Positions 34,076 to 41,378 of a DNA stretch of 64,000 bases are shown here, piece after piece. This DNA comes from Ilumatobacter coccineus YM16-304 (lineage in GTDB: Bacteria > Actinomycetota > Acidimicrobiia > Acidimicrobiales > Ilumatobacteraceae). A program made the position numbers and the translations under genes. Location: NCBI RefSeq assembly GCF_000348785.1, contig NC_020520.1:3472001-3536000 (forward strand), given 5' to 3'. The notes beneath the pieces were generated by a model that was given only the letters and a program-made list of their open reading frames with translations, ran no database searches and was not told where the DNA came from. How positions within the stretch are numbered: position 1 is the first letter of the stretch; the number at the start of each line of letters is the position of its first letter.

Positions 34076-36352
34076 TCATTGGCGGCTCATTTCTGCTGCG
34101 GCCTCGGCGTCTCTCGCTTCGGCGTCTTGTCGGCTCAGGAGTTGGATCTCGACCTCGTGGAGTCGGCCTTCGAACGGGAAGGGCGCCTCGTAGCGCTGCG
34201 ACACCGCCGATCCGTGGTCGTAGGCGACGCTCGGCCCGACCGACGACATCATCCGCATGAAGAGCGGGAGGTCGGCGGTTCCGGCAGCGTGGCCGTCGAT
34301 CAGGAGCGACATCTCACCGGCCATGCCCGCTCGGCGCCGCAACTGGACGACGAGCGTGGCATCGCCGGTCGGGATCTCGCGGTCGGATTCGAGGATGGTG
34401 TGTTCGTCGAACGCGTTGTAGTCGACGACGAGGCGGTTGTGCTGGACGAACACCGACATGCCGGAGTTCTCGGTGCCGGTCGCGTAGATCACTCCCCCGC
34501 TGTCGGCGTCGCGTGTGATGCGCGCGGTGAGGTCGAACGACTTGCCGGCGATCGCCGCAGCCGCTTGCCCCGGCATCGGCGACATCGGCGGTCGGTAGAC
34601 GTAGCGCATGTCGGCCGGGTGCGGGGAGTTGTCGCGGAAGCGGGCACCGAAGAGTTCGATCATGCGGTCGTCGAGCGGGAGCACGCCATGTCGCTCGGCT
34701 TCGCGCCACCACAGGTCGATCAGTTCGGCGAGTTTGTCGGGCTGGTCGGCGGCCACGTCGTTGCACTCCGACCAGTCGTCGCTCAGCCGGTAGAGCTCCC
34801 AGGGTTCGGTGTCGTAGTCGCCTCCGGCGGTGTGTTTGCACACCGCCTTCCACGAGACGCCGTCGTCGTCGAGTTGGACGAGCGCTCGACTCCCGGCCAT
34901 CTCGAAGTACTGCACGCGATTGGTGGCTGGCGCAGCAGCATCGGCGAGAGCTTGGGCGAAGGAGTGTCCGGTCACGGGGAGTTGGTCGATGCCGCGGTAC
35001 GTGTCGGGCGGGGTGATGCCCACGAGTTCGTAGATGGTCGGAACGATGTCGGCGACGTTGACGAACTGGTCGCGGAGCCCGTGCGCCTCGGGGTCGACGT
35101 GGCGCGGCGCGTGGACGATCATCGGCACGTGCACGCCGCCTTCGTGCGTGTTCTGCTTGTACCACTTGAAGGGCGAGTTGCCGCACTGCGCCCAGCCCCA
35201 CGGGTAGTTGGTGTGGCTGTGCGGACCGCCGATGTCGTCGATCTGATCGATCATGGCGTCACCGTCTTCGAAGATGCCGTTGAAGAACTTCATCTCGTGC
35301 ATCACGCCGAACGGCCCGCCCTCCTGGGAGGCACCGTTGTCGGCAAGGACGACGAAGATCGTGTTGTCGAGTTCGCCGATGCTGCGCAGCGACTCGACCA
35401 GCCGCCCGATCTGGGCGTCGGTGTGATCGAGGAATGCGGCAAAGGCTTCCTGCAGGCGTGCCGCGACTCGCTGCTGGTTGACCGGCAGGTCGTCCCACGC
35501 CTCGACCCCCGGATTCCGAGGCGCGAGTTGCGTGCCATCGGGGATGACACCGAGTTCGAGTTGGCGTTCGTACCACCGCTGGCGGATGACGTCCCATCCC
35601 TCGTCGTACCGGCCCCGATACTTGTCGAGGTACGCCTGGGGCGCCTGGTGTGGCGCGTGGGTGGCACCGAACGGGAGGTAGGCGAAGAACGGTCGGTCGG
35701 GTCGCACGCCCTTGCTGTCGCTGATCATCCTCGTCAACTGGTCGACGAGGTCTTCGCTGACGTGATAGCCGTCGGCGGGCCCTGCTGGTGGCTCGATCGG
35801 ATGGTTGTCGCAGACGAGGTCGGGGTGGAACTGATCGGTCTCGCCTTCGAGGAACCCGTAGAACCGGTCGAACCCGCGGGCGAGCGGCCACTGGTCGAAG
35901 GGCCCGGCAGCTGAGCACTGCTCCATCGGGGCGAGGTGCCATTTGCCGACGCAGAAGGTGGCGTATCCCTCGTGCTTGAGCACTTCGGCGATCGTGGCCG
36001 CGTGGTTGCTGATGTGGCCGAGTTGGTTGGGGAACCCGGTGCGGAAGTTCGACACCGTGCGCATTCCGACGGCGTGCTGCGACCGGCCCGTGAGCAACGA
36101 GGCGCGCGTAGGCGAGCACAGCGGCGTGACGTGGAAGTTGGTGAACTGGAGCCCGCCGGCGGCCAGCGCGTCGATGTTGGGCGTGTCGATGTCGGAGCCG
36201 TAGCACCCGAACTGGGCGAAGCCGGTGTCGTCGAGCAGCACGACGACGACGTTGGGGGCATCGGCACCCGGATGGGGCGGCTCGTCGTGCCACGCCTCCG
36301 AGTCGGCCAGGGTGCGACCGATCGTTCCTTCGAATCGGGATGGATGCGTCAT
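34076..36352 (-). CDS. Arylsulfatase (AtsA-like, Cys type)
   Basis: This 758-residue enzyme matches the large actinobacterial arylsulfatases such as AtsA. NVVVVLLDDTGFAQFGCYG gives the paired metal Asp residues, LCSPTRASLLTGR the formylglycine motif at Cys79, CVGKWHLAP the sulfate-binding Lys and His, and VLADNGAS the C-terminal metal site. A C-terminal extension of about 200 residues (from about 560) ends in a beta-rich domain that includes MSLLIDGHAAG. No signal peptide is visible. ATG 36352 overlaps the stop of the TetR gene by four bases. It was placed first in the operon after its likely regulator. Confidence 0.9.
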   Translation of the reverse strand: MTHPSRFEGTIGRTLADSEAWHDEPPHPGADAPNVVVVLLDDTGFAQFGCYGSDIDTPNIDALAAGGLQFTNFHVTPLCSPTRASLLTGRSQHAVGMRTVSNFRTGFPNQLGHISNHAATIAEVLKHEGYATFCVGKWHLAPMEQCSAAGPFDQWPLARGFDRFYGFLEGETDQFHPDLVCDNHPIEPPAGPADGYHVSEDLVDQLTRMISDSKGVRPDRPFFAYLPFGATHAPHQAPQAYLDKYRGRYDEGWDVIRQRWYERQLELGVIPDGTQLAPRNPGVEAWDDLPVNQQRVAARLQEAFAAFLDHTDAQIGRLVESLRSIGELDNTIFVVLADNGASQEGGPFGVMHEMKFFNGIFEDGDAMIDQIDDIGGPHSHTNYPWGWAQCGNSPFKWYKQNTHEGGVHVPMIVHAPRHVDPEAHGLRDQFVNVADIVPTIYELVGITPPDTYRGIDQLPVTGHSFAQALADAAAPATNRVQYFEMAGSRALVQLDDDGVSWKAVCKHTAGGDYDTEPWELYRLSDDWSECNDVAADQPDKLAELIDLWWREAERHGVLPLDDRMIELFGARFRDNSPHPADMRYVYRPPMSPMPGQAAAAIAGKSFDLTARITRDADSGGVIYATGTENSGMSVFVQHNRLVVDYNAFDEHTILESDREIPTGDATLVVQLRRRAGMAGEMSLLIDGHAAGTADLPLFMRMMSSVGPSVAYDHGSAVSQRYEAPFPFEGRLHEVEIQLLSRQDAEARDAEAAAEMSRQ

Positions 36353-36981
36353 GCCGGGTCTCCCTGGTTGCCGTCGCTCCATGCAGCGACGAGTGCCGTG
36401 ACCGCTCGACGCCACGTGCGTTCGATCTGACGACGGGTGCGGCCGTGCGACGCCCGCAAGACCTCGAAGGCCTCGGGCGACGTGGCGGCGTCGACGAGCG
36501 CGACGAGGTTGGCCGCCTCGGTCGGCGTGAGCCGGCTCGTCTCGGCACGCAGACACTGCTGCGTCTGCTCGGCGAGGAGCATCCGCTGGTTACTCACGCG
36601 GTCGGCCATCGGCTCGTGATCGAGCGACCGCTGACGAGCGAGGGCCATGAGCGAACCGGCTGCCGCGAACAGGTCGATGCGGGACCGCACGAGTCGATCG
36701 ATGCGGTCGTCGACCGCCGCCGCCTCGTCGAAGTCGACGGCCAACAGGTGCCCGTAGCGAGCTTCGAACTCGACGAACGCCTGGCTCCGCATGTCGTCGA
36801 GGCCGTCGAACATGCGGAAGATCGACGAGACGGAGACGCCGGAACGCTCGGCGATCTGGTCGACCGCAGGAGGCACCTTGCCGTCATCGATCAGCGCGAA
36901 CACCGCGTCGATCACCGCTGCGCGACTGCGTTCGCGGCGCGCTCGCCGGCCGTCGACGGGCGTCGCTGGATCGTGCGGCAT
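36349..36981 (-). CDS. TetR-family regulator of the sulfatase cluster
   Basis: The 210-residue regulator has an N-terminal helix-turn-helix (IDAVFALIDDG, VDQIAERSGVSVSSIFRMFDGLDDM) and a helical ligand domain. It is translationally coupled to the arylsulfatase gene, so it probably senses a substrate or product of that pathway. The dyad at 37010-37030, 29 bases upstream of its start, is a good candidate for its own operator, and the regulator would then control the whole minus-strand block. Confidence 0.82.
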   Translation of the reverse strand: MPHDPATPVDGRRARRERSRAAVIDAVFALIDDGKVPPAVDQIAERSGVSVSSIFRMFDGLDDMRSQAFVEFEARYGHLLAVDFDEAAAVDDRIDRLVRSRIDLFAAAGSLMALARQRSLDHEPMADRVSNQRMLLAEQTQQCLRAETSRLTPTEAANLVALVDAATSPEAFEVLRASHGRTRRQIERTWRRAVTALVAAWSDGNQGDPA

Positions 36982-37009
36982 GTCGCCACCATAGATCGAT
37001 CCACTCGAA

Positions 37010-37030
37010 ATTGCGAGTCGAATTCGCAAT
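37010..37030. promoter_or_regulatory. Candidate TetR operator
   Basis: ATTGCGA and TCGCAAT form a perfect 7-bp inverted repeat with 7-base spacing. The site is AT-rich against its surroundings and lies 29 bases upstream of the TetR start in the promoter region shared with the metal operon. The size suits a TetR dimer. Confidence 0.55.
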
Positions 37031-37095
37031 AGTCGGTGGGGCGAGGCCGGCGCGACAAGCCGCTGACTACTGATACAGACTGCTGATCTCCGTTC

Positions 37096-37120
37096 GATGA
37101 TGTCATCAGCGTTCGCTGAT
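37096..37120. promoter_or_regulatory. Candidate CmtR/ArsR operator
   Basis: Two overlapping dyads lie 11 bases before the ATG of the metal sensor: GATGA-TG-TCATC at 37096-37107 and the perfect 16-bp palindrome ATCAGCGTTCGCTGAT at 37105-37120. Further CTGAT half-sites occur at about 37070 and 37083. ArsR-family sensors typically bind such repeats over their own promoter. Confidence 0.6.
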
Positions 37121-37131
37121 ATCGTTCGAGT

Positions 37132-37518
37132 ATGGACGCAACGCTGCACCGCACGGCTCCCGACACGGATCTGGACGTGATGGATCTCGACGTGGCCGCC
37201 CGGCTGTTCCACGGGCTGAGCGACCGCACCCGCCTGTCGATCCTCTCGGCGCTGCTCGACGGAGAGCTTCGGGTCACCGACATCGTCGCCGCGGTCGGCA
37301 CGTCTCAGTCGAACGTGTCGAACCACCTGGCATGCCTACGTGGGTGCGGCCTGGTCACCGACCGCCCCGGTGACCGCCGACAGGTGTTCTATTCGATCGC
37401 TCGCCCCGAGGTCCGCTCGCTGCTCGCCGCCGCCGAGGCACTGCTCGTCGCCACCGGAACCGACGTCGAGTTCTGCGACAACCCACTCATGACCCCAGCG
37501 CGGGGAGCCGATCGCTGA
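37132..37518 (+). CDS. cmtR: CmtR-like Cd(II)/Pb(II) sensor, ArsR family
   Basis: The 128-residue winged-helix repressor should leave DNA when it binds cadmium or lead. The recognition region reads SQSNVSNHLACLRGCGLV. Cys68 and Cys72 in this helix and Cys115 near the C-terminus match in kind and spacing the metal ligands of M. tuberculosis CmtR (Cys57, Cys61, Cys102). The stop codon overlaps the ATG of the P-type ATPase gene (TGATG), as in an operon it controls. Other ArsR sensors use different ligand positions, so the CmtR assignment is fairly sure. Confidence 0.85.
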   Translation: MDATLHRTAPDTDLDVMDLDVAARLFHGLSDRTRLSILSALLDGELRVTDIVAAVGTSQSNVSNHLACLRGCGLVTDRPGDRRQVFYSIARPEVRSLLAAAEALLVATGTDVEFCDNPLMTPARGADR

Positions 37519-39497
37519 TGGCCGATGCGTGCTGCGGCGGCGAGCCGGCCTCCATCGACGACGAGGTGGCGGGACTCGCCGACCGCTGGAAGATGATCGC
37601 CGCGGCCGTTGCCGCGGTGGCCTGGGTGGTCGGCATGTTCGCCGAACACGGTGGCGCGTTCGGCGACGGGTCGGCGGTCGCCGACGTGGCGTTCGTCGTC
37701 GCGGTCGTCGCCGGCGGGTCGACGTTTGCGCCGGGGGCCGTGACGGGCCTGCTGCGCGGGCGCTTGGGCGTCGCGCTGCTCATGACGATCGCTGGTGTCG
37801 GAGCGATCCTGCTCGGTCAACTCGGCGAAGCGGCGGCGCTCGCGTTCCTGTTCTCGGTGTCCGAGGCGCTCGAGGAGTGGGCGATCACCAAGTCGCGTCG
37901 CGGTCTGCGAGCGGTGCTGCAACTCGTACCCGACACCGCCACGATCCGCCGGGGCGACGACCAGATCGAGGTGCCGACCGACGAGGTCGGGATCGGCGAC
38001 GTGCTGGTGGTGCGCGCCGGCGAGCGCATCGCCACCGACGGGACGATCCGATCCGGTCGCACGACACTCGACGTGTCGGCGGTGACCGGCGAGTCGATCC
38101 CGGTCGATGCCGAGCCGGGCGATGCGGTGTTGGCCGGCAGCGTCAACGGCGGCGGCCTCGTCGACGTGGAGGTCACGGCCCCGTCGTCCGACAGCACTCT
38201 GGCCCGCATCGTCCGCGCGGTCGAGGAGGCACAGGATCGCAAGGGGCGCTCGCAGCGACTCGCCGACCGGATCGCCAAGCCGCTCGTGCCCGGCATCCTC
38301 GTGGTCGCCGCAGCGATCGCCATCATCGGCTCACTGCTCGGCGACCCCGGGCTCTGGGTGCAGCGAGCACTGGTCGTTCTGGTCGCGGCGTCGCCGTGTG
38401 CGTTCGCCATCGCCGTTCCCGTCACCGTCTTCGCTTCGATCGGTGCGGCCACCCGGGCCGGACTCGTCGTCAAGGGCGGCGCCGCGCTCGAGGCACTCGC
38501 GCTGGTCGACACCGTGGCCCTCGACAAGACAGGCACGCTCACCCGCAACCAGCCGACCGTGATCGACACGATCGCCGCGCCGGGCGCCGACGAGCGTGAC
38601 GTGCGCACGCTCGCAGCGGCTGTCGAGTCGAACAGCGATCACCCGCTGGCCGCGGCGATCGTCGCTGCGGCCGGCGGCTCGATCCCGTCCGCTGCCGACG
38701 TCCAGACGATCGCCGGTCACGGCATCACTGGCGTCGTCGAGGGCTCACTCGTTCGAGTCGGCAAGCCGGGCTTCGTCGACACCGACCACCTCGGCGACGC
38801 CGTCGAACGACTCCAGCGCGACGGAGCGACGGTCGTCGTGGTCGAGCGCGACGGCCACACGATCGGCGCGATCGCGATCCGCGACGAGCTCCGCCCCGAG
38901 GCTGCCGCCGTCGTGCAGCAGTTGCGGTCGGACCTCGACGTGCGGGTCGTGATGCTCAGCGGCGACAACACGGCGACGGCGGCCGCGATCGGTCGCGACG
39001 CCGGCATCGACGACGTTCGCGGTGGCCTCCTCCCTGCCGACAAGACCGCGGCGGTGGTCGCACTCCAGACGACGGGCACGGTCGCCATGGTCGGCGACGG
39101 CATCAACGACGCTCCGGGGCTCGCGACCGCCGATGCCGGCATCGCGATGGGCGTCGGAGGCACCGACGTGGCGGTCGAGGCGGCCGACATCGCCATCATG
39201 GGCGATCGCCTCACCCACCTCCCCGACCTGCTTCGGCACGCTCGGCGGACACGTTCGATCATGTTGCAGAACCTGGCGATGTCGGGGCTGATCATCGCCG
39301 TCTTGATCCCGGTGGCGGCGACCGGTCTTCTCGGGCTCGGCGCGGTGGTCGCCACGCACGAGATCGCCGAGATCGTCGTGATCCTCAACGCCCTCCGAGC
39401 ACGAGGGAGCATCGCCGTCGGCCACTCCGCCGGGCATGCTCTCACGCCGACACCAGCCGACCACGCCGCCGGCGACAAGCGAGCCGTTCATGCCTGA
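37518..39497 (+). CDS. ctpG: Heavy-metal P-type ATPase (CtpG-like)
   Basis: This 659-residue ATPase exports a soft metal across the membrane. It shows TGES, the transmembrane metal site SPC in VAASPCAFAIAVPV (about residue 293), the phosphorylated Asp336 in DKTGTLT, the HP motif in SDHPLAAAIV, and GDGINDAPGL. No N-terminal HMA domain is present; instead the first residues carry CC (MADACCGG), which may bind metal. Linkage to a CmtR-type sensor mirrors M. tuberculosis cmtR-ctpG, so Cd, Pb or Zn are the likely ions. Confidence 0.9.
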   Translation: MADACCGGEPASIDDEVAGLADRWKMIAAAVAAVAWVVGMFAEHGGAFGDGSAVADVAFVVAVVAGGSTFAPGAVTGLLRGRLGVALLMTIAGVGAILLGQLGEAAALAFLFSVSEALEEWAITKSRRGLRAVLQLVPDTATIRRGDDQIEVPTDEVGIGDVLVVRAGERIATDGTIRSGRTTLDVSAVTGESIPVDAEPGDAVLAGSVNGGGLVDVEVTAPSSDSTLARIVRAVEEAQDRKGRSQRLADRIAKPLVPGILVVAAAIAIIGSLLGDPGLWVQRALVVLVAASPCAFAIAVPVTVFASIGAATRAGLVVKGGAALEALALVDTVALDKTGTLTRNQPTVIDTIAAPGADERDVRTLAAAVESNSDHPLAAAIVAAAGGSIPSAADVQTIAGHGITGVVEGSLVRVGKPGFVDTDHLGDAVERLQRDGATVVVVERDGHTIGAIAIRDELRPEAAAVVQQLRSDLDVRVVMLSGDNTATAAAIGRDAGIDDVRGGLLPADKTAAVVALQTTGTVAMVGDGINDAPGLATADAGIAMGVGGTDVAVEAADIAIMGDRLTHLPDLLRHARRTRSIMLQNLAMSGLIIAVLIPVAATGLLGLGAVVATHEIAEIVVILNALRARGSIAVGHSAGHALTPTPADHAAGDKRAVHA

Positions 39498-39843
39498 CCT
39501 CCGCCGACTCACGACGCCGCAACTCGTTCGCGACGTCATCGCCGCCGAACTCGACGCCGCACGAGAGGCCGACGATCCGTGGCCGCATCTCGAGCGAGCG
39601 CACATCGCATCACAGCCGTGGGCGTGGCCGCACACGAGGGTGCATGCCGCCATGTTCGCCACGGCGATCCGCCAACGCGACCGACGTGAGGCCGTCGGCC
39701 AGGTCGTCCGCATCGTCGTCGCCGGCCCGGGTTCACTCGCCGGCCGCTACCCGTCGGGCAACACCGGCCGATCCGACGTTCCCCTCACCCAGGTCGCCCC
39801 GGTCCCCGACGACCTCCGCGCCCTCCTCGACCAAACCACCTGA
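39490..39843 (+). CDS. DUF3703 protein
   Basis: The 117-residue protein carries the DUF3703 signature: LERAHIASQPWAWPHTRVH, then DRREAVGQVVRI and GRYPSGNTGRSDV. It is all-helical with several His residues and no signal or membrane segment. It overlaps the ATPase gene by 8 bases, so it belongs to the metal operon. The function of the family is not known; the His-rich helix and the context suggest metal handling. Confidence 0.8.
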   Translation: MPDLRRLTTPQLVRDVIAAELDAAREADDPWPHLERAHIASQPWAWPHTRVHAAMFATAIRQRDRREAVGQVVRIVVAGPGSLAGRYPSGNTGRSDVPLTQVAPVPDDLRALLDQTT

Positions 39844-39908
39844 CCGCCCGGACGGCAGAACCGGCTGACGCTTTCGGTCTGATCGGGTGGCTCACGTACT
39901 GTCGCGGC

Positions 39909-40577
39909 ATGACGACGCCCACGCTCTCCCGCAACGACGATGTGTTCGTGCTCGACTTCGGCGACGATGAGAACGTCACCAGTGAGGCCTGGGTCGCCTC
40001 GATCCACGAACTCCTCGATCAGGTCGCGGCTGCCGAAGGGCCGCGAGCCCTCGTCACCACCGGGTCGGCGAAGCACTACTCCAACGGACTCGACGTGCCG
40101 TACATGGCCACGCTCAGCCCCGGCGATGTCGCCGACTACGTCGAGCGAGTCCTCGAGATTCCGCGCCGGATCATGCTCCTCGGCGTCCCGACCGCGGCCG
40201 CGGTCAACGGCCACGCCTTCGGTATGGGAGCGTTCCTCGTCATCGCGCACGACCACGCCGTCATGCGCGCCGACCGCGGCTTCGTCTGCTTCCCCGAAGT
40301 CCACCTCGGCATGCCGTTCACCGAATCGCTGCTCGACGTGGCGAGCGCAGCACTCGCGCCACGCACACTTCGTCAGGCCCTCTCGACCGGCCATCGATAC
40401 GGCGGAGCCGACGCCGTCGCCGCCGGCATCGTCGACTCGACGGCCCCGCTCGACGAGCTGACGTCGACCGCGTCGGCACTCGCGAGCAGCCTCGCATCGA
40501 CCGCAGGCCCGAACCTGGCGTTGATCAAGCGTCAACTCCTCCCCACCATCGCTGCGCGCAGCACCACCCCGGCCTGA
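39909..40577 (+). CDS. Enoyl-CoA hydratase/isomerase family protein
   Basis: The 222-residue crotonase-fold protein is short for the family (about 260). The oxyanion-hole segments are HYSNGLDVPYM and NGHAFGMGAFLVIAHD. The single Glu in FPEVHLGMPF and the NGLD form resemble delta3,delta2-enoyl-CoA isomerases more than hydratases, which need two Glu residues. It probably helps break down unsaturated fatty acids. Confidence 0.75.
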   Translation: MTTPTLSRNDDVFVLDFGDDENVTSEAWVASIHELLDQVAAAEGPRALVTTGSAKHYSNGLDVPYMATLSPGDVADYVERVLEIPRRIMLLGVPTAAAVNGHAFGMGAFLVIAHDHAVMRADRGFVCFPEVHLGMPFTESLLDVASAALAPRTLRQALSTGHRYGGADAVAAGIVDSTAPLDELTSTASALASSLASTAGPNLALIKRQLLPTIAARSTTPA

Positions 40578-40591
40578 CGCGCAACGACCGC

Positions 40592-41137
40592 ATGGAGATC
40601 GACCGACACATCCCGTTCGACCTCGTGCGACCCACCACGCGGCTGCACGCAGCGTGGCTCGATGCGCGACGAGAATGGGGGCCCGGCTTCCACGAAGACG
40701 GATTCGGACTCCAACCCACCGACGACGTCGAGTCGCCGGCAGGCTTCGCAGCGCTGGTCGAGCGACTGAGCGACGACCCGGAACCCACCGACGCAGCATC
40801 GTCGCCAGGAATCCGCTGCCGGTACCGATGGATCGTCGAGGACGATCGCGTGCTCGGCGGGATCATGCTGCGCTACGGGGTCGGCGAGATGCTCGACCGC
40901 AGCGGCAACATCGGATACGGCATCCGGCCGTCCGCCCGCGGACGCGGGGTCGCCACGTGGGCGCTCGGCGAGATGGTCGACGAGGCGAGGGCGATCGGCC
41001 TCGAACGCGTGCTGGTCGTGTGCGAGCGCGACAACCTGGCGTCGGCGAGGACGATCGAAGCCAGCGGCGGCGTGCTCGAACCCGGAGCCGAGGAGACCGG
41101 CGGCGTACGCCGCTACTGGATCGACACGACTCGCTGA
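40592..41137 (+). CDS. GNAT-family N-acetyltransferase
   Basis: The protein (181 aa) has the acetyl-CoA pyrophosphate loop in IRPSARGRGVATWALGEM and the following motif VLVVCERDNLASARTIEASGG. The acceptor is unknown; the sequence is of the RimJ/RimL-like small-molecule group. It follows the enoyl-CoA gene by 14 bases and may be co-transcribed. Confidence 0.8.
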   Translation: MEIDRHIPFDLVRPTTRLHAAWLDARREWGPGFHEDGFGLQPTDDVESPAGFAALVERLSDDPEPTDAASSPGIRCRYRWIVEDDRVLGGIMLRYGVGEMLDRSGNIGYGIRPSARGRGVATWALGEMVDEARAIGLERVLVVCERDNLASARTIEASGGVLEPGAEETGGVRRYWIDTTR

Positions 41138-41139
41138 CC

Positions 41140-41160
41140 GAAGATTCTTCCGAGAATTTC
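41140..41160. terminator. Hairpin after GNAT gene
   Basis: GAAGATTCT pairs with AGAATTTC, with one bulged G, around the tetraloop TCCG, starting 2 bases after the stop. It is the likely terminator of the plus-strand pair before the HNH gene. Confidence 0.45.
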
Positions 41161-41334
41161 GTGCCGCTCAGGAGCCCGAAGACGGGCCCAGAGCGCGCTT
41201 CGTCGAGCAAACGCTCGCCGCTCCCCCGCCCCCGACCAGCTCGCGCGAACGCCACGCCCAGGCCACCCCAGTGCCGGCTCGCACCAGCCCACCGGCACCC
41301 GTCGAAGTCGCTGGCACGCACCGCATGACACCGG

Positions 41335-41377
41335 TTGCCCGCCAGGTGAGTTGGTGTAGAATCGTACACATGTTCTA
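41335..41377 (+). promoter_or_regulatory. Promoter with degenerate SOS (LexA) box
   Basis: TTGCCC (41335) and TAGAAT (41357) are spaced by 16 bases and make a good -35/-10 pair. They would place the transcript start close to the ATG at 41370. TCGTACACATGTTCTA (41362-41377) differs from the actinobacterial SOS box TCGAAC-N4-GTTCGA at one base in each half. 13E12-family genes of M. tuberculosis are known LexA targets, which supports the reading. Confidence 0.5.
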
Positions 41378-41378
41378 G

